Assembly (NCBI RefSeq): GCF_000745425.1
Contig: NZ_JQJH01000011.1
Coordinates: 62,001 to 126,000 of the forward strand
Origin: Beijerinckia mobilis
GTDB lineage: Bacteria; Pseudomonadota; Alphaproteobacteria; Rhizobiales; Beijerinckiaceae
Reading direction: 5' to 3'
Length of the DNA stretch: 64,000 nucleotides
Under the pieces are notes generated by a model that worked only from the letters and a program-made list of their open reading frames with translations, had not been told where the DNA came from and did no database searches. A program made the position numbers and the translations under genes. Below, piece by piece: positions 1 through 9,417 of the stretch. Numbering within the stretch: position 1 is the first letter of the stretch; every line of letters begins with the position of its first letter.

Positions 1-95
1 TGAGCACTGGTCGCCGGCCCGTTCATCCCACGTGTAAACAAGTCGGCATCGAGAGGTGTCAAAATGTCGACAGTCCTCGTCACGATATCGTTCAT
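1..95 (-). CDS. Unidentified protein, 5' part only (runs off left edge)
   Basis: An open frame of 31 codons with no stop leaves the window at its left edge. The ATG at 95 is preceded on the minus strand by AGGAGA about 8 nt upstream, a good ribosome site. The visible protein starts MNDIVTRTVDILTPLDAD and has no signal peptide or membrane segment. The pattern 'ILTPLDADLFTRGMNG' faintly recalls the start of VgrG-type T6SS spike proteins (TPLG.D.L....M.G), but so short a stretch cannot decide this. Function unknown. Confidence 0.45.
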   Translation of the reverse strand, partial: MNDIVTRTVDILTPLDADLFTRGMNGPATSA

Positions 96-848
96 GCTTC
101 TTCTCCTGATCGTGGAGCCGGGCTCACCAAGATTTCGCCAAAGACATGGCCAGAAATGATCTTGTCTTGCTCATACACGCCCAGATCACTACAGCCTCCG
201 CAGCCTTCCTCGCACCCTCCCCGGCCTATTACCGGTCGCATGTTTCCTGCCCCAATGGCATGATTGGTGAGCCTTTTCGGCCATCCATCCGACCCATCGA
301 CTATCATTATATTATAAAAATACCTGACGAACACGTCCGGTATTCTCGAAAAAATTCACTTGCATCCTTCGTTTTCTGCAAAGAACATTAATCATGTCTT
401 TTGTAACGTATGCGGCCCGCATCGAGAACCGTCCCTGGAACCTTCACACCACTGAAGAATCTCCCGCTCCAAGGGAAGCAATGACGCTCCAATATCCCCG
501 TCGTAATCTGATTCCATCCAACGCGAACGGAAACACACACGCGGTAAATGCTTCAATCATCCCGCCCCAATCCGCACAATGCTACGACACTGCACCCGCG
601 GTCACAGGCTCCAGTCGGTCACTACTCAGATATGTGAACAATCCCCATGCGAACGCGTGCATACATCTCCTGCGCATGGGTGCTGATACGCATGCGCAGT
701 GCGTTTCTCGATAATCCTATAAAATCGTTCGCTTGCACGAAGCTGACCTGAGCCGTGACACGCACCGGCAGCGTGCGTGTCACGGGGTCCTTCGACGACG
801 TCTCAGGCTGGAAAACGGCCGCGCTTGATGCCGTGCCGCGACATTCGC
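96..848. other. Gene-free stretch with inverted repeats
   Basis: I see no convincing gene in these ~750 bases. Short open frames exist on both strands, but they lack ribosome sites and their translations look random. The stretch contains the promoter side of the leftward gene at 1-95, an 8-bp inverted repeat (TGCGCATG at 671-678, CATGCGCA at 691-698), and a strong 13-bp hairpin at 753-785 that is listed separately. Confidence 0.5.
753..785. terminator. Perfect 13-bp hairpin downstream of bamE
   Basis: CCGTGACACGCAC (753-765) is followed after 7 nt by its exact complement GTGCGTGTCACGG (773-785). It lies about 65 nt beyond the stop codon of the leftward bamE gene, so it is probably a 3' processing or termination structure. 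There is no T-run on either side, so it is not a classical intrinsic terminator. Confidence 0.5.
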
Positions 849-1331
849 TTACTGAGAGCTGAATTTCATCAGATTCAGGAGCATGCCTTTGAGGAAGGTC
901 GATTCCGCACCGCCCGTCGGGGTCGTACGTGTGTTGAAATCGATCACCTTTCCGTCTTCCATGCCATAATTGGCGACGCGCTCTACTTTCTTGTCCTTAT
1001 CGAAATAGACGGCGAAGACCCGCTGATCGACGAGGTGAGGCGCCATGAACGCGAAAGAATGATCGGTGACCTGGGTGATGTAATACCACGCATCGCCTCC
1101 GACGGTCGATGTCGTGGACGGCGTTCCCAGGAGCGTCAGGATTTGTTCGGCGGAGGCACCGATGCGGACTTGCTGCTGCGTGCGCGCATCAAGCTGATAG
1201 CCATGGACGACCTGGCCATCATATCCCAGACAGCCTGCAAGCATGCTGGAAAGAACGAGTCCAAACGCGAGAACGAATGGCGGTCCACGCTTGATGCGCG
1301 GGCACGTCAGCATCGGACGCTCATTGGACAT
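849..1331 (-). CDS. bamE: Outer membrane assembly lipoprotein BamE (SmpA/OmlA)
   Basis: This 160-residue protein should be the small lipoprotein of the Bam complex, which inserts beta-barrel proteins into the outer membrane. The N-terminus has a basic segment, a hydrophobic stretch and a lipobox (SSMLAGC) with the acylated Cys near residue 34. The body holds the SmpA/OmlA pattern: G.S.EQIL.LLGTPS, then GG.AWYYI, then a VYFD core strand and a 'KKVERVANYG' stretch. The ATG at 1331 has GGAG 9 nt upstream. The bamE - cytochrome chaperone - yceD - plsX order is a recurrent Hyphomicrobiales arrangement; the neighbouring genes run on the opposite strand. A hairpin follows the stop codon. Confidence 0.9.
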   Translation of the reverse strand: MSNERPMLTCPRIKRGPPFVLAFGLVLSSMLAGCLGYDGQVVHGYQLDARTQQQVRIGASAEQILTLLGTPSTTSTVGGDAWYYITQVTDHSFAFMAPHLVDQRVFAVYFDKDKKVERVANYGMEDGKVIDFNTRTTPTGGAESTFLKGMLLNLMKFSSQ

Positions 1332-2038
1332 CCAGAAAAACTCCGCCTTGAAAGTTTAGCCAATCCATGCGCCCCAACAAAATATGCCTGCGCTTCCGCG
1401 CCGCCAGACCGCATGCACATACCATCAAGCCTCACGGAATCGATCCCACGCGCAGGTCTTTTCAGCGATGCGCAAACTCGCGCATGTCCTGAGGAGCGAA
1501 TTCACTTGGAAGAGAATCGCCCTTCAATTCAAGAGACTTGAAAATACTCTAACTTTTTAAATGAAACCGTTCGGAAACATTTGCGAAATGCTGTAATCTT
1601 TGGCCGTCTGAAAAGCAAGATCATCCGCCGCATGGCCCTTTCTGCAATGGAAATGGTTTTGCGCCAGGAATGGCGCACCGCTGGGCCCGGTAAGAACAAA
1701 AGTGGCTTGGCCTTGGAAACGGGCGCTGGCATGCCGGCTTCGAACATGCTCTAAGCACCGTGTTCGCGCATGTTTCTGGCAGAACAATGATCGTCTTGAC
1801 ACCTTTCGGACAGCATTGCGGAAGCCCACTCACAGAGAAACCCGCGCCACGAGGCGCGCCTAGCCTGCCGATCTGTCGACCGGCGCTTAGGGCGTTTCGG
1901 ATAAATCCGGAAAATACTCCAGGACCGCACCGTCAGCTTATAGCTTTTCCTGTATCGCTGGCCTTGCTGGCCCTTTATCAAATTATGGCTATACGATTTC
2001 CGGTCAATGGCTTTGGCCTGCCCCTCTTGGATCTCTTC
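1332..2038. other. Divergent intergenic region, bamE / cytochrome chaperone
   Basis: About 700 bases separate two divergent genes. The frame of the downstream gene stays open further upstream, with an in-frame ATG at 1985, but its family-like N-terminus starts at 2039. Around 1889-1921 (GCGTTTCGGATAAATCCGG) lies a partial copy of the dispersed repeat seen in full at 2818-2922 and 17231-17334. No other gene is evident. Confidence 0.5.
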
Positions 2039-2647
2039 ATGTTCGCATTCCTCCGCCGTTCCCGGAACCGCAAGCTGATCGAACGCCTGCACGCAAGAAT
2101 CATCGCAGCGGCCCGCAATCCGGTGCTTTTCGTCGATTACGGCGTCGCTGACACGCTTGATGGCCGTTTCGAAATGGTCACGCTTCATGCAGCGCTGGTT
2201 CTGCGCCATATGCACCGGCTGGCACCTCCCGCCCCGGATCTCGCTCAGGATCTCGCGGATTGCCTGTTTCGCCATTTCGATCTCGCGCTACGGGAAATGG
2301 GCGTCGGCGATACCAGCGTCCCCAAGCGCATGCGGGCGCTCGCGGAAGCCTATCTCGGCCGCAGCCTCGCTTACGAAAAAGCGCTCGACACTCTGGCAGA
2401 GGCCCAAGAGACCGGAGAAGACAGAGAAAAGCCCTCGCTGCTTCCTCTTGAGGAAGCGCTCATCCGCAATATCTATAGGAAGGCAACGGATGAGACGGCG
2501 CAGGATGATCCCCGCGCAGACCCGGCATGCAACGCGGCCATTGAAAAGCTCGCCGTTTATGTACGCCTCAACGATGAATCCCTGGCGAAAATGTCGTTCA
2601 ATGATGTCCTCAAGGGTGAGCTTCCCTTCGTGGCTCCGCAAGCATAA
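2039..2647 (+). CDS. Ubiquinol-cytochrome c chaperone family protein (CBP3-like)
   Basis: A 202-residue protein of the family related to mitochondrial CBP3/UQCC1, which helps assemble the cytochrome bc1 complex. The N-terminus (MFAFLRRSRNRKLIERLHAR) and the central 'ALVLRHMHRL' and 'LFRHFDLALREMGVGDTSV' helices, followed by a 'RMRALAEAYLGR' segment, are the parts on which I base the assignment. No signal peptide. I chose ATG 2039 because family members usually start just before the FxRR segment; an upstream in-frame ATG lies at 1985. Its place between bamE and yceD matches the usual order in Hyphomicrobiales. The bacterial role is inferred from the mitochondrial relatives. Confidence 0.8.
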   Translation: MFAFLRRSRNRKLIERLHARIIAAARNPVLFVDYGVADTLDGRFEMVTLHAALVLRHMHRLAPPAPDLAQDLADCLFRHFDLALREMGVGDTSVPKRMRALAEAYLGRSLAYEKALDTLAEAQETGEDREKPSLLPLEEALIRNIYRKATDETAQDDPRADPACNAAIEKLAVYVRLNDESLAKMSFNDVLKGELPFVAPQA

Positions 2648-2817
2648 CGTGACGACCGCCGTCCGGATCAAGCGGCGAAGCGGCTTAAGGGTCTCGTTTG
2701 AGGATGTAGCTTGAGCGCAGGGTCTCGCCTCGCCTAGATTGCCCTTTTACGAAGAGCCCGCTTCTATTATCTGAGGGCGGAGCGCCGGAAACGAACAAGT
2801 GCTCGCCCGCCATCTAC

Positions 2818-2922
2818 CTCGAGCGTTTCGGAGAAATCCGGAAATGCTCCCATAAAATTAGTGCATTTTCAGAGCAATGGGATCGCGAAGCGATTTAGGG
2901 TCTTTTAGAAAATGCTCAAGCG
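2818..2922. repeat. Dispersed ~105-bp intergenic repeat, copy A
   Basis: This copy aligns along its length with 17231-17334. Shared blocks include the 'CGGAxAxATCC' region, 'AACAATGGxATC-CGAAGCGATT' (GCAATGGGATCGCGAAGCG here) and the end 'GAAAAxGCTCxAGCG'. The two ends are imperfect inverted repeats (CTCGAGCGTTTC against GAAAATGCTCAAGCG). This is the layout of a small non-autonomous palindromic or MITE-like element. It sits directly in front of yceD, whose ribosome site lies about 50 nt beyond it. Confidence 0.7.
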
Positions 2923-2984
2923 TTTTTCACGGGCCACTCGTTTGCAAACGAATGCGCAGGCCCATTCTCGGTCAGGAGGCGCGC

Positions 2985-3629
2985 ATGAAATCCCGCTCGC
3001 GACAGGACAAGCGCAAAACGGATTTTCCGCCTGCGCCAGCCGCCAAGGCTTCGGGCGACAAGAACTCTTCCAGCAATGGCTGGGGCCTTCCCTGTTTTTC
3101 CCGCTCTTTCGACACCACGACCTTGCTGGCTACAGGCGCTGATGTCGAGATCGAGGCCAATGCGCAGGAACGCACGGCGCTTGCCGATCTCGATGACCTC
3201 GTCGGAATCAACCGACTCATCGGCCGTTTCCATATTACCAAGCACAGCAATGGACTCGTCAATGTGCGCGGCCATGTCCAGGCCGAAGTCACCCAGATCT
3301 GCGTTATCAGCCTCGATCCTTTCGATGCAACGATCGAGGCTGAGGTGGATGTGAATTTCGCCGAAGAAGGAAGCACCTCCGCCCATGTGCCGGCTCCTCA
3401 TGGCACCTCTCACGGCCCGTCCCACGACTCCGGCGAAGACCAGGAGCGTGATCCGCCGGATTTGATGATGAATGGCGCAATCGACCTCGGCGCCCTTGCC
3501 GCGGAATTTCTCGCTTTGTCGCTCGACCCCTATCCCAGAAAGGAAGGCGCCCGATTCGAGGAAATCATTTCGGAAACGCCGGCAGCCCCTTCACCTTTCG
3601 CGATCCTTGGCAAAATCACCAAGAAATGA
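2985..3629 (+). CDS. YceD family protein (DUF177)
   Basis: This 214-residue protein belongs to the YceD/DUF177 family. Family members are genetically linked to 23S rRNA maturation and usually precede rpmF or plsX; here plsX follows. The N-terminal ~30 residues are basic and low in complexity, followed by the conserved core: 'LADLDDLVGINRL' , 'VRGHVQAEVTQICVISLDPF' with the usual Cys and LDPF, and the acidic C-terminal part 'DLGALAAEFLALSLDPYPRK'. ATG 2985 has a near-perfect AGGAGG 5-6 nt upstream, so it is preferred over the in-frame ATG at 2877, which lies inside the dispersed repeat. No membrane segment. Confidence 0.88.
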   Translation: MKSRSRQDKRKTDFPPAPAAKASGDKNSSSNGWGLPCFSRSFDTTTLLATGADVEIEANAQERTALADLDDLVGINRLIGRFHITKHSNGLVNVRGHVQAEVTQICVISLDPFDATIEAEVDVNFAEEGSTSAHVPAPHGTSHGPSHDSGEDQERDPPDLMMNGAIDLGALAAEFLALSLDPYPRKEGARFEEIISETPAAPSPFAILGKITKK

Positions 3630-3646
3630 CACGGAGTGCTGATATA

Positions 3647-3710
3647 CCCGAATTCCCACAGGAATTCGGGTTCCGTTCTTGCAAATCATTGGAATCAAAT
3701 GATTTGCAAG
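3647..3710. repeat. Two back-to-back perfect hairpins after yceD
   Basis: CCCGAATTCC / GGAATTCGGG (3647-3656 / 3661-3670, 4-nt loop) is followed 7 nt later by CTTGCAAATCATT / AATGATTTGCAAG (3678-3690 / 3698-3710, 7-nt loop). They start about 18 nt after the yceD stop. They may end or process the transcript before plsX, or be mobile palindromic units. The remaining ~280 bases to plsX hold nothing I recognise. Confidence 0.65.
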
Positions 3711-3988
3711 AGTGTACCGCCTTATTCCTTCGGACTATTGGTCCATAAGGTCTCTTTTTCTCACAATGCCCTGAAATCCTTTCATCTCGGGGCACAAATT
3801 TCCTCGCAATGGGTTTCCCAGTGCGTGGCTTCGCGCTAAAGCGGTGACCGGTTTCGCCGCTCCAACGAACCTTCACTGAACCTTTGGAGTGAAACGGCAT
3901 CCCGCCTCATCGAGACTCAGCCCCGCCGGCCGTCAGGTCTTGCGAGAGCCATGAGGGTCTTAATCCATTTTCGGAGTTCTGCCGCGCC

Positions 3989-5083
3989 ATGTTGAAACCC
4001 GTCCGGATTGCGCTCGACGCCATGGGTGGGGATGTCGGGCCGCAGGCCATCATTCCCGGTGCCGCGCATGCGCTCCAGCGTCTCCGCGATGTCGAGTTCC
4101 TGTTCTTCGGCGACAGGGCGCAGATCGAGCCCTTGATGCGAGACTATCCCGCTCTCGCCGCGGTTTCCAGCCTGCATCATACCGATGTGACAGTCCGAAT
4201 GGACGATAGACCAAGCCAGGCCCTGCGTTCGGGGCGCAAGGTCTCCTCCATGTGGCAGGCGATCGAGACAGTGAAGCGCGGCGAAGCCGATGTCGCACTT
4301 TCCGCCGGCAATACAGGTGCCCTCATGGCCATGGCCAAGGTCTGCCTGCGGATGCTGCCGGGCATCGACCGGCCGGCGATTGCCGGCATCTGGCCAACCT
4401 TGCGCGGCCGCTCCATCGTTCTCGACATAGGCGCGACGATCGGCGCCGACGCGAACCATCTCGTCGATCTCGCGATCATGGGTGCCGCCATGGCGCATAT
4501 CGTCCTGAAGATCGATCAGCCGACAGTCGGCTTGCTCAATGTCGGCGTCGAGGAAATCAAGGGCCTTGAAGACGTCAAAAGCGCCTCGCGCCTTCTGCGT
4601 CAGCTCATGCTGCCCTCTCTCACCTACCATGGTTTCGTCGAGGGGGACGATATCGGGCGCGGAACCGTCGATGTCGTCGTCACCGAAGGCTTCACCGGCA
4701 ATATTGCCTTAAAGACAGCGGAGGGTACCGCCAAACAGGTAGGACAATATATTCGCGAGGAAATGCGGCGAAGCCTTTTGACGCGAATCGGTTATCTCTT
4801 CGCCCGCCATGCTTTCGACGCCCTGAAGCAGAAACTTGATCCACGCCGGGTCAATGGCGGGGTCTTTCTCGGCCTCGACGGAATCGTCATCAAGAGCCAC
4901 GGCAGTTCGGATGCCATCGGCACCGCCAATGCGATCGAAATGGGTTACGCAATGGCTCGCCATGCCCTTTTGAACACGATTCGCGAATCACTGGAATTGT
5001 CGCAGGGAGCACGCGCCGCCGTTGCCGCTTCGCAGGAAACGGCAGACATGGAGACGGTCCCGACCAAGGCCACTGGCACGTGA
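3989..5083 (+). CDS. plsX: Phosphate acyltransferase PlsX
   Basis: PlsX converts acyl-ACP and phosphate to acyl-phosphate, the donor for glycerol-3-phosphate acylation in phospholipid synthesis; it is peripheral to the inner membrane. The start '[13 protein letters not shown]' is the family signature. Later come '[16 protein letters not shown]', '[13 protein letters not shown]', 'LDIGAT', '[10 protein letters not shown]', '[18 protein letters not shown]' and '[17 protein letters not shown]'. The length of 364 aa is normal. The ATG at 3989 is the only start near the conserved N-terminus; a GGAG lies about 12 nt upstream. It lies upstream of fabH in the usual lipid-synthesis order. Confidence 0.96.
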   Translation: MLKPVRIALDAMGGDVGPQAIIPGAAHALQRLRDVEFLFFGDRAQIEPLMRDYPALAAVSSLHHTDVTVRMDDRPSQALRSGRKVSSMWQAIETVKRGEADVALSAGNTGALMAMAKVCLRMLPGIDRPAIAGIWPTLRGRSIVLDIGATIGADANHLVDLAIMGAAMAHIVLKIDQPTVGLLNVGVEEIKGLEDVKSASRLLRQLMLPSLTYHGFVEGDDIGRGTVDVVVTEGFTGNIALKTAEGTAKQVGQYIREEMRRSLLTRIGYLFARHAFDALKQKLDPRRVNGGVFLGLDGIVIKSHGSSDAIGTANAIEMGYAMARHALLNTIRESLELSQGARAAVAASQETADMETVPTKATGT

Positions 5084-5406
5084 GGCGAAGGAAAGAGAGG
5101 CCCGGATCCTCGCGTTCGGCCTTTCGCCGATCCTGAACATGGCGGCCATGAACATGTCGCCTCAATCCTACCGATTTGACTGAAAGTGCTCTTTTATTTG
5201 AAAAGTGGGTGCCTCTTTTCACCGCGATACGATAGACAATCGCTTTCGCGAAAACGGCCCGCACCAATACCGTCAAGGCATGCCTTGATTTTACTATGGC
5301 CTGGGGTTGGCTGACCTTAAGACAGGCAGATGACGACCCGAAACTGGCCTCGTGCGCCTCGACATAGACAAGATCCGGCACGTCCGGATCGCAAGGATTT
5401 CACGAC
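5084..5406. other. plsX-fabH gap
   Basis: In these ~320 bases I see no gene. The gap is unusually long for a plsX-fabH pair, which in relatives is often nearly contiguous, so fabH may have its own promoter here. The last bases carry the AAGGAT ribosome site of fabH. Confidence 0.4.
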
Positions 5407-6402
5407 GTGACACAGCAGCATACGTCAGGGCCGATGCGCTCGGTCGTTACGGGACTTGGCGCTTGTCTCCCCAAGCGCATTGTCAGCAATGACGATTTGG
5501 CCAAGATGCTCGATACAAGCGATGAATGGATCATTCAACGCACCGGCATTAGGCAACGCCACATTGCCGGTGAGCACGAGCCAACCTCGGTGCTGGGGCT
5601 GCGCGCGGCCGAGGCGGCGCTCGCCGATGCCGGCCTGACGAGCGCGGAGATCGATCTCATCATCGTGGCAACGGCGACGCCCGATTACACCTTTCCATCC
5701 GTCGCGACGCAGATTCAGGCTGGACTCGGCATGACCCATGGGGCGGCTTTCGACGTGCAAGCCGTCTGTTCGGGTTTCGTTTTCGCCATTGCGACCGCCG
5801 ACAAATTTTTGCTCTCCGGTTCGCATAAAAGGGCGCTGGTAATCGGCGCCGAGACCTTTTCCAAATTGCTCGACTGGACCGATCGCAGCACCTGCGTCCT
5901 GTTTGGCGATGGCGCCGGCGCCATCGTCCTGGAAGCAAGAGAAGCCACAGGCACGGTGGCGGACCGCGGCGTCCTGACGACGCAACTTCGTTCGGATGGC
6001 CGCCATCGCGAAAAGCTCTATGTCGATGGCGGTCCTTCCACGACGCAGACGACGGGCCATCTACGCATGGCCGGACGCGAGGTTTTCCGGCACGCCGTCG
6101 GCATGGTCAATGATATCGTCAATGCCTCTTTTTCGGCCACAGGCATTACCGGTGCCGATCTCGACTGGTTCGTGCCGCATCAGGCCAATCGTCGAATCAT
6201 TGAAGCCTCCGCAGACAAACTCGGCATCGCCCGCGAGAAAGTGGTGATCACCGTCGATCTTCACGGCAATACTTCGGCGGCTTCGATCCCCCTGGCCCTG
6301 GCAACGGCACGCGACGATGGCCGCATCAAACAAGGTGATCTCGTGATGATTGAAGCCATGGGAGGCGGTTTCACTTGGGCATCAGCCTTGATCCGCTGGT
6401 AA
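5407..6402 (+). CDS. fabH: Beta-ketoacyl-ACP synthase III FabH
   Basis: FabH starts fatty acid synthesis by condensing acetyl-CoA with malonyl-ACP. The catalytic Cys is in '[14 protein letters not shown]', the His in '[14 protein letters not shown]' and the Asn in '[15 protein letters not shown]'. '[12 protein letters not shown]' and the C-terminal '[16 protein letters not shown]' complete the thiolase fold. Length 331 aa. The start is GTG 5407, with AAGGAT about 9 nt upstream; an ATG at 5434 would give the shorter N-terminus common in relatives and cannot be excluded. Confidence 0.96.
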   Translation: MTQQHTSGPMRSVVTGLGACLPKRIVSNDDLAKMLDTSDEWIIQRTGIRQRHIAGEHEPTSVLGLRAAEAALADAGLTSAEIDLIIVATATPDYTFPSVATQIQAGLGMTHGAAFDVQAVCSGFVFAIATADKFLLSGSHKRALVIGAETFSKLLDWTDRSTCVLFGDGAGAIVLEAREATGTVADRGVLTTQLRSDGRHREKLYVDGGPSTTQTTGHLRMAGREVFRHAVGMVNDIVNASFSATGITGADLDWFVPHQANRRIIEASADKLGIAREKVVITVDLHGNTSAASIPLALATARDDGRIKQGDLVMIEAMGGGFTWASALIRW

Positions 6403-6698
6403 TCGACTTGTCTTGCCGCATGTAAAACTTTATAGATAAGCGAGTTCAAGCGGATGTTTCGGCTTAGCGTTCCTGGTTGCAAGGTCGCTCGTGTAAAGCC
6501 GCCGCTCCCAACCAAGGCTTGCCTTGGTGGATTCATGTCGAAGCGTGCTTATTCAGTCCGATGTCGGGCGTTACTAAGCCTGTTTTCTTCATAATTATTT
6601 TGGAAGCCAATTTTTTTTAAGTCGAGATTGCAGGAATGGTAAAATCAGCAAGTTCCGAGGCTGAAATATCGGCTTCCTCCCCCAAGGAGAATAGCACG
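6403..6698. other. Intergenic region upstream of ihfA
   Basis: About 300 bases contain the fabH 3' flank and the probable ihfA promoter. No gene is seen. An ATG at 6636 opens the ihfA frame earlier, but its AGGA abuts the codon and the extra residues are not family-like. Confidence 0.4.
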
Positions 6699-7013
6699 GT
6701 GGAAAGCCAGACTCTGACCCGCGTGAACCTCGCCGAAGCGGTCTACCGCAGCGTCGGCCTTTCGCGGAAGGAATCCGCCGCGCTTGTGCAAATGGTGCTG
6801 AGTGAACTCTCAGATACGCTTGTCAAGGGAGAGACCGTCAAACTTTCGTCGTTTGGCTCCTTCATCATTCGCTCGAAAGCAGAACGGATTGGCCGCAATC
6901 CGAAGACGGGTATCGAGGTGCCAATCACGCAACGGCGGGTTCTTGTCTTCAAGCCTTCGAATGTTCTCAAGGCGAGAGTCAATGGCCAGACCGTAGCCGA
7001 GGAAGAAGAATAG
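6699..7013 (+). CDS. ihfA: Integration host factor subunit alpha
   Basis: A DNA-bending HU/IHF-fold protein that acts with IHF-beta in recombination, replication and promoter architecture. '[20 protein letters not shown]', '[15 protein letters not shown]' and '[19 protein letters not shown]' with the minor-groove arm 'RNPKTG' identify the alpha subunit. From GTG 6699 (AAGGAGA 8 nt upstream) the protein is 104 aa, which fits the family; the ATG at 6636 would add 21 unconserved Ser/Glu-rich residues. Its place between fabH and a MerR gene is standard in Hyphomicrobiales. Confidence 0.93.
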   Translation: MESQTLTRVNLAEAVYRSVGLSRKESAALVQMVLSELSDTLVKGETVKLSSFGSFIIRSKAERIGRNPKTGIEVPITQRRVLVFKPSNVLKARVNGQTVAEEEE

Positions 7014-7160
7014 CATTGACGCCAATGACAATGGACCCGATGTCAAAGAGATTGGGGCCATTTGGACTGCGATAAAGTTGTAATAGGGGATGGAATTCGA
7101 GTTTGGCTCCGCAATCAGGGGCCGGAGCTCTGTGGGGTTTGCCGATCCTGCGACTGCAAT

Positions 7161-7188
7161 CAGGAAAGATTGGGCAGGAAAGATTGGG
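7161..7188. repeat. Perfect 14-bp tandem duplication
   Basis: CAGGAAAGATTGGG occurs twice with no gap (7161-7174, 7175-7188), in the ~270-bp gap between ihfA and the merR gene. It lies roughly 100 nt upstream of the merR start and may be a replication-slippage product in its leader. Confidence 0.8.
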
Positions 7189-7286
7189 ATAGAGCCTCGA
7201 TTGCATAGGGTGCAGGGCCTTTGGCCCGACAGAGGAGGCAAAACGAACCTCCGACTCCAAAGCCAAGGAGATGATTCGAGCCGGGA

Positions 7287-7862
7287 ATGGAGAAAAAGGA
7301 AGACGCCTTTCGGACCATCAGTGAAGCCGCGGAAGAACTCGATCTTCCTCCGCATGTGCTGCGCTTTTGGGAAACACGTTTTCCGCAGGTCAAACCCCTG
7401 AAACGCGGCGGTGGCCGCCGTTATTATCGGCCAGCGGATATCGAACTGCTGCAAGCCATCCGCACCTTCCTTTATGATCAGGGCTATACGATCAAGGGTG
7501 TCCAGCGCCTGCTGCAGGAAAAAGGCGCGCGCGGTTCTCTCCAAGCCTTGAAAGCGCTTCCGTCCGAGATGATGACTTCGGTCGATCCAGAAATTCCTGC
7601 CATCCCTTCCGAAGAAAATGGCAAGGCCATCCCGGCGGAAGAGCTGGAAAAGGATGAACCGGATACTTCACAACCATTGCAAGCTCTTGCAGCCGCGAGT
7701 GATCTAGCCGTTGTTTCGATCATCCAAGAGAGTGAATTCAGCACGAGCTGCAGCAGCCCTCCCGCTCCCGCAATGGACAATATTGCCCTGCGCGCGCTCC
7801 TCGATGAAATCCGAGCCTGCACGAAGATTCTGACCCATGCCCTCGCAAAGCAAGCCCTGTGA
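7287..7862 (+). CDS. MerR-family transcriptional regulator
   Basis: A 191-residue regulator. Residues 8-75 form the winged-helix MerR domain: '[20 protein letters not shown]', '[20 protein letters not shown]' and '[20 protein letters not shown]'. This short-linker subtype, with FWE..F..L.P...GGGRRYYRP, regularly follows ihfA in alphaproteobacteria. The C-terminal ~100 residues are acidic, Ser/Pro-rich and unlike the metal-binding loops of classic MerR, so the signal is unknown. ATG 7287 follows a GGAG about 15 nt and a CGGGA 3 nt upstream. Confidence 0.9.
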   Translation: MEKKEDAFRTISEAAEELDLPPHVLRFWETRFPQVKPLKRGGGRRYYRPADIELLQAIRTFLYDQGYTIKGVQRLLQEKGARGSLQALKALPSEMMTSVDPEIPAIPSEENGKAIPAEELEKDEPDTSQPLQALAAASDLAVVSIIQESEFSTSCSSPPAPAMDNIALRALLDEIRACTKILTHALAKQAL

Positions 7863-8173
7863 GTGGGAGCGCACCGTTCAAGCGTAAAAGCGACACGAAA
7901 AATGCGTGAAGCGATTCTGTCGGCTTTCTCCGGCCGTTTATCCCCTACCTGAAGCCAATCTCCGGCGTATCCCGAAGCAGTACGGCGCAAATCAGGTCTG
8001 CACCCTTCGATCGTGATTGCCATAGCTCGTTGACTCCAATCGGTTGGTATCAACGCAATCCGGCTGGAAGCCACCGCCGCGCAGCCGTCGGGCAAGTCTC
8101 GATCAATATGATTCATCAAGACTTCGTATAACGCATTGCGTCGGCACAAGCCTTTCATTATAAGGTCCATAGT

Positions 8174-8251
8174 CGGAGTGTAGCGCAGCCCGGTTAGCGC
8201 ACTAGTCTGGGGGACTAGGGGTCGTGGGTTCGAATCCCGCCACTCCGACCA
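8174..8251 (+). tRNA. tRNA-Pro (anticodon GGG)
   Basis: The acceptor stem is CGGAGTG / CACTCCG, followed by discriminator A and an encoded CCA. The anticodon arm CTAGT-CTGGGGG-ACTAG places GGG at positions 34-36. The T arm is GTGGG-TTCGAAT-CCCGC. The cloverleaf is complete. Location after ihfA-merR is the usual one in Hyphomicrobiales. The ~310 bases before it (7863-8173) show no gene. Confidence 0.96.
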
Positions 8252-9417
8252 TTTCTCTCTTTGATAAGTCTTTGACTTCCCGGTTAGCGAAAGCCGTTGC
8301 TGGCCATCGACACGCGTTTGACCCGCGAAAGGAGCGGGAATCTCGGGCAGCAAGCTCTGAGCTTATTCCCGTGAGCCTGTCCCTGAACCATGGTTGAATG
8401 TCTCCGCTCGGCCTCAGCGGACCTTTCAAACGTCTGAAGCGCACAAAGATTCGCGTCAAATCAATGATGCTCTCCGGACAGTTCTTTCCCACCCATCCCC
8501 GCTTCATCGAGACAGCTTCCACCCTGCCCATTAATTTCGATTGGCACGGCGGAGGTCATAGCACCCGATTTCTCGAAAGTCTCACGGGGCCAGAATCACG
8601 ATGGGTCGGGACATTCAAGACATATGATCAATCCCGAGGAAAAATCGGCCTCCGCCTATGTCTATTCTGTAAATTCGCAAAGCAAAGAATAATAAGATCC
8701 TTGCAAAAGAAGATCCGCGCAAGGAAAGAGGGACATGCTCCTTTAACGCTTCCATTAAGTATATGTTATTTCGTATATTTTTAATCTGTGCATGTCGCAT
8801 CCGGCGACGATATGCCCGTGTGGGATATTCTCAGCAGCCAAGATAAACATCGCGAAGCGCGCGATTTTTCGCCCCGTCTACGGGAATTAGCCTTTTCTTG
8901 GCCCAAGATGATTGCGAAAAATAATAAATTAACTTAATGCTATGTCGCAATATGATTCTTGCCTATCACGCAAGAACATCAAATTCAAAAGCGGGCATCC
9001 CTTTCAGATTTGATGTATTTTTAAAGAAAAGAGCATCGAAGACGAGGCCATTCGAGTCATCGATGCTCCGGAGTGTTGCGGATATATCCGGAAATCCTCC
9101 TTCCAAAAACAAAAGTCTTTTTCAATCTCTGGAAAAGCAAAGCAATTCACCATCATTAGAAAACATTCAAAATCATAGAAGTATAAAGCACACATAATAA
9201 GACGCTTACGTGTGCCGTCACTATTTTCTGTTTGAATAATTCAAAGCAGAAATAGTCGCCTTATTCTACAGCATGTTCGGAAATATCCGAGCAGATCGAC
9301 TCGATAACATGAGCATCCAGGGTCTTTTGAATCGCGCCGCGATTCTCTTCAAAGAGACATGCGCCGATCACAGCCCCATCACTCGGCTTCCTGCAAGACT
9401 ATCCGCAAGGAGTTTCC
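8252..9417. other. 1.2-kb AT-richer gene-free region
   Basis: I see no supported gene; a 128-codon open frame at 8398-8784 has no recognisable protein character. A hairpin followed by a T-run (ATCGCG / CGCGAT at 8849-8865, then TTTT) could be an intrinsic terminator. A partial copy of the dispersed repeat lies at about 9073-9130 (GCGGATATATCCGG), and a related fragment at about 9275-9345. The final bases hold the AAGGAG of the next gene. Confidence 0.45.
9073..9130. repeat. Dispersed intergenic repeat, partial copy D
   Basis: The stretch matches the first ~55 bases of copy B at 17231: CGGATATATCC-GGAAA, a C-rich step, a CAAAAA block and CTTTTTCAA in the same order and spacing. The right half of the element is not recognisable here. 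Confidence 0.5.

Noticed and set aside
394-714. 106-codon open frame in the left gap
   Set aside because: No ribosome site, and the composition looks random and proline/serine-rich with no pattern.
8398-8784. 128-codon open frame after tRNA-Pro
   Set aside because: No ribosome site, the sequence drifts into AT-rich non-coding DNA, and no motif is seen.
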